Below, in pieces: positions 15,839 through 24,785 of a stretch of 41,384 bases of DNA (within the stretch, counting starts at the first letter, position 1; every line of letters begins with the position of its first letter). The stretch lies in assembly GCA_030613055.1 (NCBI GenBank), contig JAUWMR010000034.1, forward strand, positions 1-41,384, in the 5' to 3' direction. The translations under genes and the position numbers were made by a program. Below the pieces are notes generated by a model that was not told the origin of the DNA, ran no database searches, and worked only from the letters and a program-made list of their open reading frames with translations. This DNA is from Desulfobacteraceae bacterium (GTDB lineage: Bacteria; Desulfobacterota; DSM-4660; Desulfatiglandales; Desulfatiglandaceae).

Positions 15839-18289
15839 TTACATCTCTTTTTCCCTGAAAAACGTCCTGACATCAAAACGATCCGGGCCGACACTTATCT
15901 TAACGGCACCTGTCCGGTCAATCCTGATGACCCTGCATCCTATATCTCTTAATCTCCTGAGGGTTTGCTCATGGGGGAATCCAAAAAAATTTCCTTCTCC
16001 CGATGAAATAACACAGATACCGGGCCGTACCATGTTCAAAAATTCTTTTGTACTCGAACTCCGGCTACCATGATGAGGAGAAAGGATGATATCGCTTTTG
16101 ACGCCATGGCCCGCATTTGAAATGAGAATTTTCTCCCCCTCTCTCTCAATATCTCCCGGGAACAAAAAAGATTTGCCCGCGAATGAAATTTTTAAAACAA
16201 GTGAATTATTGTTCAGTCCTCTTGCGTTCTTAAAGGGTCTTATAGATCGCTCTACGGGCATTGGGTGAAGGACTTCAACCCTGACCCCATTGATTTCCCT
16301 GACGCGCGAGAGGTCGGCAGGGAGCAGCTTCTTGATCTTTCTTGATTCAATAATTGAGATCAATTCCTTAAAAGATGCGGTTTCGACCCGGTCCCCGTTA
16401 TACCAGAATTCTTTGGGATGAAAGGCCCTGGCAATGAATCGAAGCCCGTTCATGTGGTCAGACTGGGGGTGGCTTAACACCAGATAGTCAATCCGCGCAA
16501 TCTTTGAATGCCATAGACATGGCGCCACTACCATCTTTCCAACATTAAAAGTATCCCCGGAAAAACCACCACCATCAATAAGCATTTTCTTTCCACCGGG
16601 AAATGCAATCAGGGCCGCGTTTGCCTGGCCCACATCTAAAAACGTCACCCTCAGGTCTCTGTTAAAACGAACACTATGTGTCCAGTACGCGATATCTGCC
16701 GAGATAATAATCGCAAGGATTAAAATTCCAATTTTTGCCCCTTTCCATCGCTTATAAAAGACTATAAAAGTAATAAGCGCATAAAACATGAACATCTCAA
16801 AGAGATTTGGCGTAATGACCCAGAAACTGGACCAGGGCAGGTCTGACCAGAACCGGATCATTGCCATTATCGCGTGTAATCCCCATGAGCCTAACTCGAG
16901 AAAAGCACCTGCCGCTTGCGGAAAAATTGGAAGGGCTACTGCTGACAGCAGTCCGAACGGTATTACCCACAGGCCTAAAACAGGCACTACGGTCACATTG
17001 GCCAGGATAGTCACAAGGGAAATCCGGTGAAAATAGAATGTCGTAATAGGAAGGAGAAAGATCATCGCTGAGAAGCTTACTACCATGAGGCCAATAAAAT
17101 AAATAAACAGAAAATCAAAGACCGTCTTTTTCCTTTGTGGTGTCTCAGAAGGCATGGGAATCCTCTTCAGGATAGCCGGAGTCAACCATAAAATACCGAT
17201 AACCGCGATAAAAGATAGCTGAAAAGAGATACTGAACATGGCTTGAGGGTCTACAGCAAGGATCAGCAAGGCAGCCAGGGCAAGGGTGGACCAGACCTCC
17301 TTTTCCCTTCCCAGGATCACAGACCACAGAAAAGCCAAAACCATTATCATGGCCCGCTGGCTGGATATCTGGAAACCCGCAAGGCATGTATACCCGATGA
17401 CCGGAAGACATGTCAGGAATGCTGCCAGCTTGCTGATATCCGTCTTCAGTATAAGCCTGTAAGATAATAAAAATACACCTCGAAAAAGAAAAAAGACAAC
17501 ACCTGCCACCAGCCCGATATGAAGACCGGAAACGGCCAACACATGACCCAGTCCGGTCTGATTAAAGGGCTCTCTTAGCGAAGGGCTGATATCCTGGCGT
17601 TCTCCCAGGATCAGGGCGCGGAAAAGGGCACAGTCCTGATTGTCGAGTCTTTTTTGAAAAAACTCCCTGGTGGGTCGTTGTATCTTTTCCACAAATCTGC
17701 GGCTAAATGGAAGGTTGCCCTGTCCCATGAGAACAATGCGCCTCCCGTCTGAAACAGATGCGGCGCATACGAACCCCTTCATTTTCATAGCCGACTCATA
17801 ATCATACCGGCCTGGATTATTGAAATTCTTAAAATGCCTTAACCTGGCAGGAAACCGGATCTTTTCTCCGGGTTCAAGACGGGGAAAATTATAATAAACG
17901 CTAACAAGGATGTCTTCATTGACCCATATCATCTCATCCCGAACAAACACTCTGTGCGCCCTGACCCTGATCCTTGCTGTTTTCTTTGTTCTCTTGACAG
18001 GCTCAAGGATGGTTCCCTCAATCGTGACTTTATCGCGCTGGCTTGCCAGGGGCTCAATTTGAGATGGACCGTGCTTTTGCAGGGTTAGAAAAATACCGGT
18101 GAAAAAAAATGTCAAAAGCAGGAAGTAGACCCTTAACCGTGAAGACATAAAAAGTGCGGTAAAAAGGAAGACAGCGACACACAGAAATACGGGGAGTATG
18201 AACCCATGGTAAGAAGAAAGAAGATTATGACATATAAATATGCCCCCAAAAAAAGAAAAGAGGATGGGTATAAGGGGGCGTTGAAACAT
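15839..18289 (-). CDS. comEC: DNA internalization competence protein ComEC/Rec2
   Basis: An 816-residue membrane protein of the DNA uptake channel. The order is N-terminal transmembrane segments (about residues 5-70), a DUF4131-type soluble domain (about 70-200), the polytopic ComEC competence domain (about 210-500, with GLGHVLAVSGLHIGLVAG and SFQLSFIAVIGILWL) and a C-terminal metallo-beta-lactamase-like domain (about 535-800) with LDVGQANAALI, LIDGGG, LSHPQSDHMNG and LSPHHGSRSS. The last domain may degrade the non-transported strand. The length matches the full three-domain form, implying capacity for natural transformation if pilus genes exist elsewhere. It starts 31 bases after murA and may be co-transcribed with it. 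Confidence 0.94.
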   Translation of the reverse strand: MFQRPLIPILFSFFGGIFICHNLLSSYHGFILPVFLCVAVFLFTALFMSSRLRVYFLLLTFFFTGIFLTLQKHGPSQIEPLASQRDKVTIEGTILEPVKRTKKTARIRVRAHRVFVRDEMIWVNEDILVSVYYNFPRLEPGEKIRFPARLRHFKNFNNPGRYDYESAMKMKGFVCAASVSDGRRIVLMGQGNLPFSRRFVEKIQRPTREFFQKRLDNQDCALFRALILGERQDISPSLREPFNQTGLGHVLAVSGLHIGLVAGVVFFLFRGVFLLSYRLILKTDISKLAAFLTCLPVIGYTCLAGFQISSQRAMIMVLAFLWSVILGREKEVWSTLALAALLILAVDPQAMFSISFQLSFIAVIGILWLTPAILKRIPMPSETPQRKKTVFDFLFIYFIGLMVVSFSAMIFLLPITTFYFHRISLVTILANVTVVPVLGLWVIPFGLLSAVALPIFPQAAGAFLELGSWGLHAIMAMIRFWSDLPWSSFWVITPNLFEMFMFYALITFIVFYKRWKGAKIGILILAIIISADIAYWTHSVRFNRDLRVTFLDVGQANAALIAFPGGKKMLIDGGGFSGDTFNVGKMVVAPCLWHSKIARIDYLVLSHPQSDHMNGLRFIARAFHPKEFWYNGDRVETASFKELISIIESRKIKKLLPADLSRVREINGVRVEVLHPMPVERSIRPFKNARGLNNNSLVLKISFAGKSFLFPGDIEREGEKILISNAGHGVKSDIILSPHHGSRSSSTKEFLNMVRPGICVISSGEGNFFGFPHEQTLRRLRDIGCRVIRIDRTGAVKISVGPDRFDVRTFFREKEM

Positions 18290-18320
18290 TTATCGGCAGT
18301 CCGTTGTTCTAATCAAGAAT

Positions 18321-19577
18321 TTATTCCTTTTCCCGCCATATGGTAGCTCCCAATTTTTCGAACTTGGTCTCCAGGGCTTCGTATCCCCTGTCTAAATGGT
18401 AAATCCGATGTACTTCTGTCCTGCTGCCTTCCGCCACAAGGCCAGCTAAGACAAGGGAAGCACTGGCCCTTAGATCGGTGGCCATTACAGGAGCTGAAAG
18501 GAGGCGGTCTTTACCTTTCACAAGGGCTTGATTTCCGTTTATTTCAATATCCGCACCCATTCTCTTGAGTTCGCTCACATGAATGAACCGGTTTTCGAAT
18601 ACCGTTTCTTTTATCGTGCTTCTGCCATTAGCAATGCACATAAGCGCCATAAACTGGGCCTGAAGATCCGTGGCAAAACCCGGATAGGGCATGGTTTCTA
18701 TATCAACACTTTCGATGCTGCCGGATCCTTTGACCAGGATACTGTCCCCTGTTGCCTTTACTCTCGTTCCAGCGGACTTAAGCTTCTCTATGAGCGCACC
18801 TAAGTGTTGAGGTCGGCACGACTCGATCTTTATTTCACCCCCTGTCATGGCGCCGGCGATCATAAAGGTTCCGGCCTCAATCCTGTCAGGAATGATCGTA
18901 TGCCTGGCCGGACTGAGATCCCTGACGCCCCGGATGTAAATTGTGTCTGTTCCATCCCCTTCAATGTCCGCGCCCATATCCCGCAACATATCAGCCAAAT
19001 CCTGGATTTCAGGTTCCTTCGCAGCATTTTTCAAAACCGTCTCACCGCTGGCTGTCACTGCGGCTATCATAATATTTTCCGTACCTGTCACAGTTGGTAT
19101 ATCAAAAATAATATTAGCCCCCTTTAACCGGTCAACCATCGCGTTGACATATCCTCGATCTAAAAACATGTCTACCCCCATGGCTGCTAATGCTTTCAAG
19201 TGAAAGTTTACGGGGCGTGCGCCTATTGCGCAACCACCTGGCAGGGATATCCTTGCCTTACCATAACGGGCCAGAAGAGGGCCTAAAAGAAGAATCGATG
19301 CCCGCATGGTTTTTACCAGGTCGTAAGGCGCTTCGCAGTCATTTAAGTCATCTGAATTTACTTCAAGGGCTTCTCCCCCGTCTCTGAATACCACTCCTAA
19401 TTCCGACATTATACTTTTTATAGTCTCAATGTCCTTGAGATGGGGGATATTGTGCAGGCGATGCCATCCACCGGTTAACAGGCACGCGGAAAGGATGGGA
19501 AGAGCAGCATTTTTTGCTCCACTCACCTTAACCGACCCGTTTAGAGTATTACCACCTATAATGACTATCTTATCCAT
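18321..19577 (-). CDS. murA: UDP-N-acetylglucosamine 1-carboxyvinyltransferase MurA
   Basis: A 418-residue enzyme of the first committed step in peptidoglycan synthesis, transferring enolpyruvate from PEP to UDP-GlcNAc. The active-site Lys22-Asn23 pair is in [10 protein letters not shown]. The catalytic Cys115 is in [11 protein letters not shown], so the enzyme has the cysteine form that fosfomycin can alkylate. The conserved FATDLQAQ aspartate loop is near residue 300. No ribosome site precedes the ATG. The leader contains a tandem duplicate of ACAATGGATA, which places a second, out-of-frame ATG 11 bases upstream that could lower expression. Confidence 0.97.
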   Translation of the reverse strand: MDKIVIIGGNTLNGSVKVSGAKNAALPILSACLLTGGWHRLHNIPHLKDIETIKSIMSELGVVFRDGGEALEVNSDDLNDCEAPYDLVKTMRASILLLGPLLARYGKARISLPGGCAIGARPVNFHLKALAAMGVDMFLDRGYVNAMVDRLKGANIIFDIPTVTGTENIMIAAVTASGETVLKNAAKEPEIQDLADMLRDMGADIEGDGTDTIYIRGVRDLSPARHTIIPDRIEAGTFMIAGAMTGGEIKIESCRPQHLGALIEKLKSAGTRVKATGDSILVKGSGSIESVDIETMPYPGFATDLQAQFMALMCIANGRSTIKETVFENRFIHVSELKRMGADIEINGNQALVKGKDRLLSAPVMATDLRASASLVLAGLVAEGSRTEVHRIYHLDRGYEALETKFEKLGATIWREKE

Positions 19578-19733
19578 TGTTATCCATTGTTCAAAGGGTA
19601 TGGTCTGATAAATCGTGGTTGCAAGTATTTACCACTTATAATAAGTATGATAAATCGTTAATATAGCACTAAAGCGTTTGACGCAATGCTTTAATACCAT
19701 GGCTTTTTGATGATAATGGGAAAGGCCAAAGAA

Positions 19734-20237
19734 ATGAAATTTGTGGCGGATTCAATGCTCGGCAAATTGGCCAAATGGCTCAGGGTGCTGGGCCATGATA
19801 CCCACTATCAGCGTTATTATAGTGCCGGAACTATCAATCAACTGGTAGATGAAGGCCGCTATTTATTATCGCGCCACAGGGAGACAGCTAAGCAATACAA
19901 CAATGTCTTGCTTCTCCATAGCAATAATGTGGGGGATCAATTAGCCGAACTGAAGGAATTGGTTGACTTGGCGTCTGCCCGGTCAAAATGGTTTACCAGA
20001 TGCCTGATCTGTAATGACCTTCTGGAAAACGTGCAATTAAATAAAGCGCAAGAAAATGTTCCTGAATACGTTTTTTATCATAACGCTTCGGGAATCAGAC
20101 ACTGCCCTTCATGCGCGCGATACTACTGGCCCGGAAGTCATAGAAAAAATATGGTCAGGCAATTGGAAAAATGGGGCTTTACCCCCTTTCAGGTACTAAA
20201 AGACCCTTCCGGTAATGGAACACCCCTACCAGCTTGA
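19734..20237 (+). CDS. Mut7-C RNase domain / zinc-ribbon protein
   Basis: A 167-residue protein with the Mut7-C (DUF82) pattern: MKFVADSMLGKLAKWLRVLG, a PIN-like acidic Asp6, and a C-terminal zinc ribbon CLICNDLL ... CPSCARYYWPGSH. The family is predicted to be a nuclease related to the C-terminal part of the exonuclease MUT-7; cellular role unknown. A TTG at 19707 extends the frame by nine residues, but the conserved region starts at ATG 19734 with GGGAAAGG (19718-19725) at good distance. It is divergent from murA; the space between (19578-19706) contains a TGATAAATCGT direct repeat (19607, 19648) and the small palindrome ACTTATAATAAGT. Confidence 0.83.
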   Translation: MKFVADSMLGKLAKWLRVLGHDTHYQRYYSAGTINQLVDEGRYLLSRHRETAKQYNNVLLLHSNNVGDQLAELKELVDLASARSKWFTRCLICNDLLENVQLNKAQENVPEYVFYHNASGIRHCPSCARYYWPGSHRKNMVRQLEKWGFTPFQVLKDPSGNGTPLPA

Positions 20238-20268
20238 CTCTATCAACTAATGCCTGGAAAACAAAAAA

Positions 20269-20499
20269 CTATTTTTTCTTAGCTACTCGTTTCTTTTTAG
20301 CGACCGGTTTTTTCTTTACAACACGCTTCTTCTTTCCTGCGGCTTTTTTGGCTTTGGCCATTTCTGCAGCCTTTGCCTTTTTGAGCTCGGCCTCTAATTT
20401 CTTAATCCTGCCTTTCGTAGCAGTCAGTTCTTTGTTGACCCTTGCTAATGTCTTTTTCGCGTTCCGCAACCTGAATTGAATTTGTTTAGCAGTCGCCAT
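20269..20499 (-). CDS. Small lysine-rich histone-tail-like protein
   Basis: A 76-residue very basic protein. Residues 1-45 form a heptad-like helix (KQIQFRLRNAKKTLARVNKE and on) and residues 46-76 are a lysine/alanine/proline tail with KKKRVVKKKPVAKKKRVAKK. The tail resembles histone H1 or bacterial H1-like (Hc1/AlgP) tails, so nucleic-acid binding is likely, but no known family is certain. Start: AAGGAGG lies 4 bases upstream of the ATG. A near-consensus sigma70 promoter (20546-20574) serves it alone, so it is probably a well-expressed single gene. Confidence 0.8.
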   Translation of the reverse strand: MATAKQIQFRLRNAKKTLARVNKELTATKGRIKKLEAELKKAKAAEMAKAKKAAGKKKRVVKKKPVAKKKRVAKKK

Positions 20500-20545
20500 A
20501 CTTCCTCCTTTGATTTAAGGTTAATGAAAACATTTTTTGCAGGTG

Positions 20546-20574
20546 AGAATAAGTAAAAAATGTGCACAAGTCAA
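20546..20574 (-). promoter_or_regulatory. Predicted sigma70 promoter of the lysine-rich protein
   Basis: On the minus strand TTGACT (20569-20574), a 17-base spacer and TATTCT (20546-20551). The transcript would start about 40 bases before the ATG at 20499. Confidence 0.6.
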
Positions 20575-20667
20575 GAAAATACGTACTGCCATTGAATAGC
20601 TTAAATACTCTGCTGTCGGTTAAGCATAAAAATCCGGAATAACGCTATGACAGATCAAATCACAAGA

Positions 20668-21684
20668 TCAATACCAGATCCTTTCTTGAATGACCTGTAC
20701 AAAAAGAAAAATTACCGCAAACGACAGTGCAATTGTAACACCGGCCGAATACTTGATAATACGAATTGCCCTTTTAATATCGATTGGCACCGGATCAGGA
20801 CTTCCTATACCCAACCAGGGCCTGCTCCTATGACCGTCACTGTATTGCGCAGGGCCGCCTAATCGGATATTCAAGGCCCCTGCAAAAAAGCTTTCCGCAT
20901 GGGCTGAATTGGGCGAATCATGTTTTAACCGATCCCTTAAGGCTCCCCTCAGGCCCTTTATGGGATGCATGAAGGCAAACAATGTGCCAAAAAAAAGTAC
21001 AAAAAGGGATAGACGCGCGGGAAAAAAGTTCATACAGTCATCGAGCCTTGCCCCTGCCCATCCAAACTGAAGATATTTTTCGGTCCTGTACCCCACCATT
21101 GAGTCTAATGTATTTGCGATCTTAAACACTAACATAAAACCCACCGCTACATTAACCTGATAATATCCTGACAAGCAAGTTAAAATGCCTCCTGTCACAT
21201 ACCAGAAAATGGGTGAAAGAAAACCGTCTACAAAGTTTTCAGCTAAGGTTTCGATTGCCGCCCTGCTGATTTCCCTGTCATCCAGGAAACTCACGTCACG
21301 CCCTACAACTTCTGAAAGCCTTTCCCTTGCCTCGGGAATGTTGGCCGTCTCTAAAGCATGGGCCACAGGTCTTACGTGATGGATCAGGTCTTTTAAGGCA
21401 AGGCATGAATAACAGATAAAGAGATCAAAACACAAACCAAGCGGGTAATAGAAGCCATAAAGGCCAAAACTTATCAAGAGATACACGGCTAAAAAGACGA
21501 TCACAAGTACTACTACAAGAAATATGCCTCCCCCCCTGCCGTTGAACCCGATGTTCCGCAGAATCTTCTCGAAAAGGGATATGCCATCTCCAATGATCCT
21601 GATGGGATGGTACCTGTAGCGGGGATCGCCTATGATGAGATCAAGGAGGAATGCGATGAAAAGGATGCCCGTTAGTTCAAGCAT
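20668..21684 (-). CDS. cbiB: Adenosylcobinamide-phosphate synthase CbiB
   Basis: A 338-residue inner-membrane enzyme that joins aminopropanol (or its phosphate) to adenosylcobyric acid, the step before nucleotide-loop assembly. The N-terminus IAFLLDLIIGDPRYRYHPIR, with its conserved D-P-x-x-x-H-P, is diagnostic. Hydrophobic segments lie near residues 60-95, 160-185 and 220-245, and SVVGRDVSFLD-type and FVDGFLSPIFWY segments are conserved in the family. It ends a minus-strand cobalamin group with cobT and a CobC/CobD-like aminotransferase, but a 281-base element (family B) lies between it and the upstream gene. Confidence 0.93.
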   Translation of the reverse strand: MLELTGILFIAFLLDLIIGDPRYRYHPIRIIGDGISLFEKILRNIGFNGRGGGIFLVVVLVIVFLAVYLLISFGLYGFYYPLGLCFDLFICYSCLALKDLIHHVRPVAHALETANIPEARERLSEVVGRDVSFLDDREISRAAIETLAENFVDGFLSPIFWYVTGGILTCLSGYYQVNVAVGFMLVFKIANTLDSMVGYRTEKYLQFGWAGARLDDCMNFFPARLSLFVLFFGTLFAFMHPIKGLRGALRDRLKHDSPNSAHAESFFAGALNIRLGGPAQYSDGHRSRPWLGIGSPDPVPIDIKRAIRIIKYSAGVTIALSFAVIFLFVQVIQERIWY

Positions 21685-21731
21685 AATTACGTAAATTGAT
21701 GTGGTCCTATAAGGAGTAATAAATATAATAA

Positions 21732-22012
21732 TTTAGCTCTTTGAAAATATCGATCATAGCGTGTAGGGACGTAGGGATCTCTTTTTTAAAAGCCGCATCA
21801 CAAATTCACCAAATGCCAGCAACACGCCCCCAGGGCTTTGACCATTTGCGCTGAGCAGGCAGGAATGGCGGTCTTAATGATGAAGATTTCTATATGGGGC
21901 TGTCCGTTGCTTGAATTTCAGGTCCTAACTGCCGTGCCATGTAATGGTGTAAGCATATGCGGCTTTTAAAAAAGAGATCCCCATGTCCCATTCCTGTTTT
22001 CAAAGGGCTAAA
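21732..22012. mobile_element. Full-length family B element with ~60 bp inverted ends
   Basis: The left arm (21732-21797: TTTAGCTCTTTGAAAA, then GGGATCTCTTTTTTAAAAG and CCGCAT) is matched by the inverted right arm (21955-22012: ATGCGGCTTTTAAAAAAGAG, then CCCCATGTCCC and TTTTCAAAGGGCTAAA). The inside (about 155 bases) has no ORF. The element sits between the aminotransferase gene and cbiB, 4 bases after the former's stop. Its arms match the solo ends at 12967 and 15655. Confidence 0.7.
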
Positions 22013-22015
22013 GTG

Positions 22016-23089
22016 TTACGAAAGAATTAATATCAAGCGATCATTTTCCACGGGTGTTCGAAGCCCCACGCGGAAAAAGTTGTCCTCAAGTCCCGGGAAA
22101 TTCCGGCAGTCCCTCACGTATGCACCATGTTTTAGGAGATGCCGCATCAGATCATCTAAGTTTGCGGTTTGATTCCACTGGCAGAGGATATAATTTGCAG
22201 ATGAAGCAAACGGTTTGATCCCGTTCAACACTCCAAGTTTCTCAAAAACTCTTTTTCGTTCCATCGTGACCGCGGAATGCGTTCTGTTATCATAGTCATC
22301 GCACTCAATGAGAAGAAGGGCCATCTTTTCCGCTATCCCATTGACCGTCCATGGCTCTTTTGCCCCTCTAAGGCATGAAATGGCTTTCTCAGCACCTACA
22401 ATACCTCCCATTCTCAGGCCAGCCATGGCATAGAATTTTGTCAGCGAGTGAATTACCAGGACATTATCGGGCCTCTGTTGTTCGATAAGAAGGCTGTTGT
22501 TTTCCCATCGATCCGTAAATTGAACAAAGGCTTCATCAATAATAAACCATTTATCAGGAAACCTCGCTGCAAGCTCGATGAGCATTTCTTTTGGGAACAA
22601 TGTGCCGGTGGGATTATTCGGACTTCCCGCCCAGAGGGCTTCGGCATTCTTAAGGACGTCAATCAATCCATTCACATCGGGAATAGAAAAATCATTCTCA
22701 GGCAGAAGGGGGTATCTGACCACGTTTGCGCCTGCCAATATGGAAGCCCTCTCGTAGTCATGGTAAGATGGGGTGATGACCACAACGTTTCTGAAGTGGA
22801 ATGCCCTGGGCACCAGATAAATCATTTCTGTTGAACCGTTACCGGCCAAAAAATTTGCGGATGTAATGCCAAACTTTTTTTTGTAGTAACAACTAATAGC
22901 ATTCCCTTCAACACTGGGATATTTCTCAACCCCATCGAGGATATCCATCCATCTTTCACTGGCAACTGATGGTGGGCCAAGAAAATTGAGGTTGACACTA
23001 AAATCGAGTACCTGTCTGTCCGGCAAATTCAGCCTGGCCAGATCCAGTTGTGGTGTTCCACCATGTTGATATTGTAATTGTGCGTTCAC
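22016..23089 (-). CDS. Threonine-phosphate decarboxylase / CobC-like PLP aminotransferase
   Basis: A 357-residue fold-type I PLP enzyme related to HisC. In cobalamin synthesis such enzymes (CobD of Salmonella, CobC of Pseudomonas) decarboxylate L-threonine phosphate to aminopropanol phosphate. Visible features are LDFSVNLNFLGPP, the phosphate-binding GNGSTEMIYLVPRAF, the N-P-T loop SPNNPTGTLFP and the PLP lysine in HSLTKFYAMAGLRMG. Context with cobT and cbiB favours the cobalamin role over histidine synthesis. The start is placed at GTG 23089, with GAAAGG 9 bases upstream, just before the conserved QYQHGG. An in-frame GTG at 23152 adds 21 unconserved residues and has no ribosome site. Confidence 0.88.
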   Translation of the reverse strand: MNAQLQYQHGGTPQLDLARLNLPDRQVLDFSVNLNFLGPPSVASERWMDILDGVEKYPSVEGNAISCYYKKKFGITSANFLAGNGSTEMIYLVPRAFHFRNVVVITPSYHDYERASILAGANVVRYPLLPENDFSIPDVNGLIDVLKNAEALWAGSPNNPTGTLFPKEMLIELAARFPDKWFIIDEAFVQFTDRWENNSLLIEQQRPDNVLVIHSLTKFYAMAGLRMGGIVGAEKAISCLRGAKEPWTVNGIAEKMALLLIECDDYDNRTHSAVTMERKRVFEKLGVLNGIKPFASSANYILCQWNQTANLDDLMRHLLKHGAYVRDCRNFPGLEDNFFRVGLRTPVENDRLILILS

Positions 23090-23167
23090 CAAAACAAACC
23101 TTTCGCCCTGATTGAGCCAAAGCCCGATCAGCCTCCAGCCCTGAGATATCACTAAAACAAAATTCTA

Positions 23168-24223
23168 TTAAGCGCCTGGTTCTATGCCCACTTCTTCAAA
23201 AGTAGCCATTTCATTATATATACTCACCGAATCTTCAATAATCTGCATTGCTATGGCAGCGCCGGTCCCCTCACCTAATCGAAGGTCAAGATCAAGGATA
23301 GGTTGTATTTTTTCCTTTTTAAAAAAAACACTGTGTCCCTTTTCAGAAGAGTTATGAGAAAAAAACAGATAATCCTTAACCACTGGATTGAGTCGCATGG
23401 CCACAAGTGCGCCGGCACTGGAAATAAAACCATCTACGACAACAATCATCCGGTGAGCGGCGCCCCCTAAACACAGACCGCAGATGCCGGCGATCTCAAA
23501 TCCTCCCACGGCCGCGAGTGTCGAAATCGGATCATCCATACGATTCCGGTTAACCTCAAGGGCTTTTTTTATCACCGTTACCTTGTGTATTAAGCCCTCA
23601 TCATCAAGACCTGTCCCCCGGCCTGTCACATCATCAATTTCGGCGGGTAACAGGGCTGCAAAAACGGCAGAAGAAGGAGTCGTATTTCCAATACCCATCT
23701 CTCCCGAGGCTATCATAACGGTTCCATCATCAAAGGCATTTTCAGCCATTTCAATGCCCACGTCAATAGCCTTTCCTGCCTCTTCGCGGCTCATTGCAGG
23801 TCCACTTGCAATGTTACCGGTTGCCCTTCTCACATTTTTCTTTATAAGTCTATCCGCGTCTTCAAGGTCCTCTTTCATTCCGATATCAATAATAGACACA
23901 CCGGCCCCGGCAGCCCGGGCCAGCACGTTGATTCCGGCCCCTCCGCCCAGGAAATTCCTGACCATCAAACCTGTAACCTCCTGGGGATAGGCGCTGACTC
24001 CATCTGAAACCACGCCGTGGTCACCCGCGAATACAAAGACCTCCTTTTCCTCAAGTAACGGCCTTTCCTCCTCCCGGATGGCAACAACACGGGCCGCCAT
24101 CTCTTCAAGGCGGCCCAGGCTGCCCCTTGGCTTTGTTAAATTGTCCAGCCTCTGCCCGGCCTTATCCATCCACTTTTGCGAAACAGGTTGAATCTTTTTC
24201 AGCGTTTGTTCCCACATCATCAA
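23168..24223 (-). CDS. cobT: Nicotinate-nucleotide:dimethylbenzimidazole phosphoribosyltransferase CobT
   Basis: A 351-residue CobT that makes alpha-ribazole phosphate, activating the lower ligand of B12. Conserved segments are LDNLTKPRGSLGRLEEMA, VFAGDHGVVSDGVSAYPQEVT, the GEMGIGNTTPSSAV substrate loop and the C-terminal LRLGEGTGAAIAM, whose glutamate is the catalytic base. It is the first gene after the cobalamin riboswitch and terminator. GGAGG lies 10 bases before the first of three consecutive ATG codons. The downstream CobC-like gene is on the same transcript. Confidence 0.96.
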   Translation of the reverse strand: MMMWEQTLKKIQPVSQKWMDKAGQRLDNLTKPRGSLGRLEEMAARVVAIREEERPLLEEKEVFVFAGDHGVVSDGVSAYPQEVTGLMVRNFLGGGAGINVLARAAGAGVSIIDIGMKEDLEDADRLIKKNVRRATGNIASGPAMSREEAGKAIDVGIEMAENAFDDGTVMIASGEMGIGNTTPSSAVFAALLPAEIDDVTGRGTGLDDEGLIHKVTVIKKALEVNRNRMDDPISTLAAVGGFEIAGICGLCLGGAAHRMIVVVDGFISSAGALVAMRLNPVVKDYLFFSHNSSEKGHSVFFKKEKIQPILDLDLRLGEGTGAAIAMQIIEDSVSIYNEMATFEEVGIEPGA

Positions 24224-24251
24224 TACAACACCTCCCTATTTTATAATTCCG

Positions 24252-24296
24252 AAAAAAACCCCACCCAGGTCATAGCGGCAAATAACCTGGATGGGG
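24252..24296 (-). terminator. Intrinsic terminator of the cobalamin riboswitch
   Basis: On the minus strand CCCCATCCAGGT pairs with ACCTGGGTGGGG (one mismatched position) around a 14-base loop, followed by seven T. It stands about 20 bases after the riboswitch and 28 bases before cobT, as expected for ligand-controlled early termination. Confidence 0.88.
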
Positions 24297-24317
24297 TTAT
24301 AGCATCTTTATCCCTCA

Positions 24318-24580
24318 TAATCGTCAGATCTTCTGGCTTACCCGCCCCCGGCTTTCTCTCCCATCCGACGCTCAAATATTTGAGCGCCGGATAAGTGCAG
24401 AGCAGTGACTTTTAATCCTGTAAATATTTAAACAGGAACTTTGCAGGGAGATAACTACACCGTGCTATCTACATTGTGTCAGGTTCACAGCACCGGCCAC
24501 TGTGCGGCGGACTCTAACCGCCTTCCCTTTTCACCCGCTTTAGGAATCCAAACGCCCCTTTTGCGGACACCGATCATGAC
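24318..24580 (-). ncRNA. Cobalamin (B12) riboswitch
   Basis: On the minus strand the landmarks occur in order: GGTGTCCGC paired with GCGGGTGAAAAGGGAA, then GGCGGTTAGAGTCCGCC and GCACAGTGGCCGGTGCTGTG, then peripheral hairpins (CCTGTTTAAATATTTACAGG and CCGGCGCTCAAA/TTTGAGCGTCGG), and the closing B12-box-like GCCAGAAGATCTGACG. Cobalamin binding should favour the terminator at 24252-24296 and shut off cobT, the CobC-like gene and cbiB. The box departs from consensus GCCAGGAGACCTGCC, but the order and pairings are convincing. Exact ends need covariance-model search. Confidence 0.85.
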
Positions 24581-24677
24581 TTTTTGTGTTGTCCTATTAA
24601 CCCTCCCAACCAATCCAGACAGGGTCGTCTGTAAAATCCCTGTAAATGGAAAAGGTTTTTTGGCCAATTTTCAGGGT

Positions 24678-24706
24678 GTGCTAACCTAATTCAACAGAAT
24701 TGTCAA
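24678..24706 (-). promoter_or_regulatory. Possible promoter of the cobalamin operon
   Basis: On the minus strand TTGACA (24701-24706), a 17-base spacer and TAGCAC (24678-24683). The -35 is perfect but the -10 is weak. It lies about 100 bases before the riboswitch, where a promoter is needed. The stretch 24580-24785 has no gene. Confidence 0.35.
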
Positions 24707-24785
24707 TATTACTATTTTAATGCACAGATTACACGAATTTAGTTAGTTGTTGGGTTTAATTTCTCGAAGCTTACTGCGGGGCAGT

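Noticed and set aside
24417-24436. CCTGTAAATATTTAAACAGG as an independent operator
   Set aside because: It lies in the riboswitch and is better explained as one of its peripheral hairpins.
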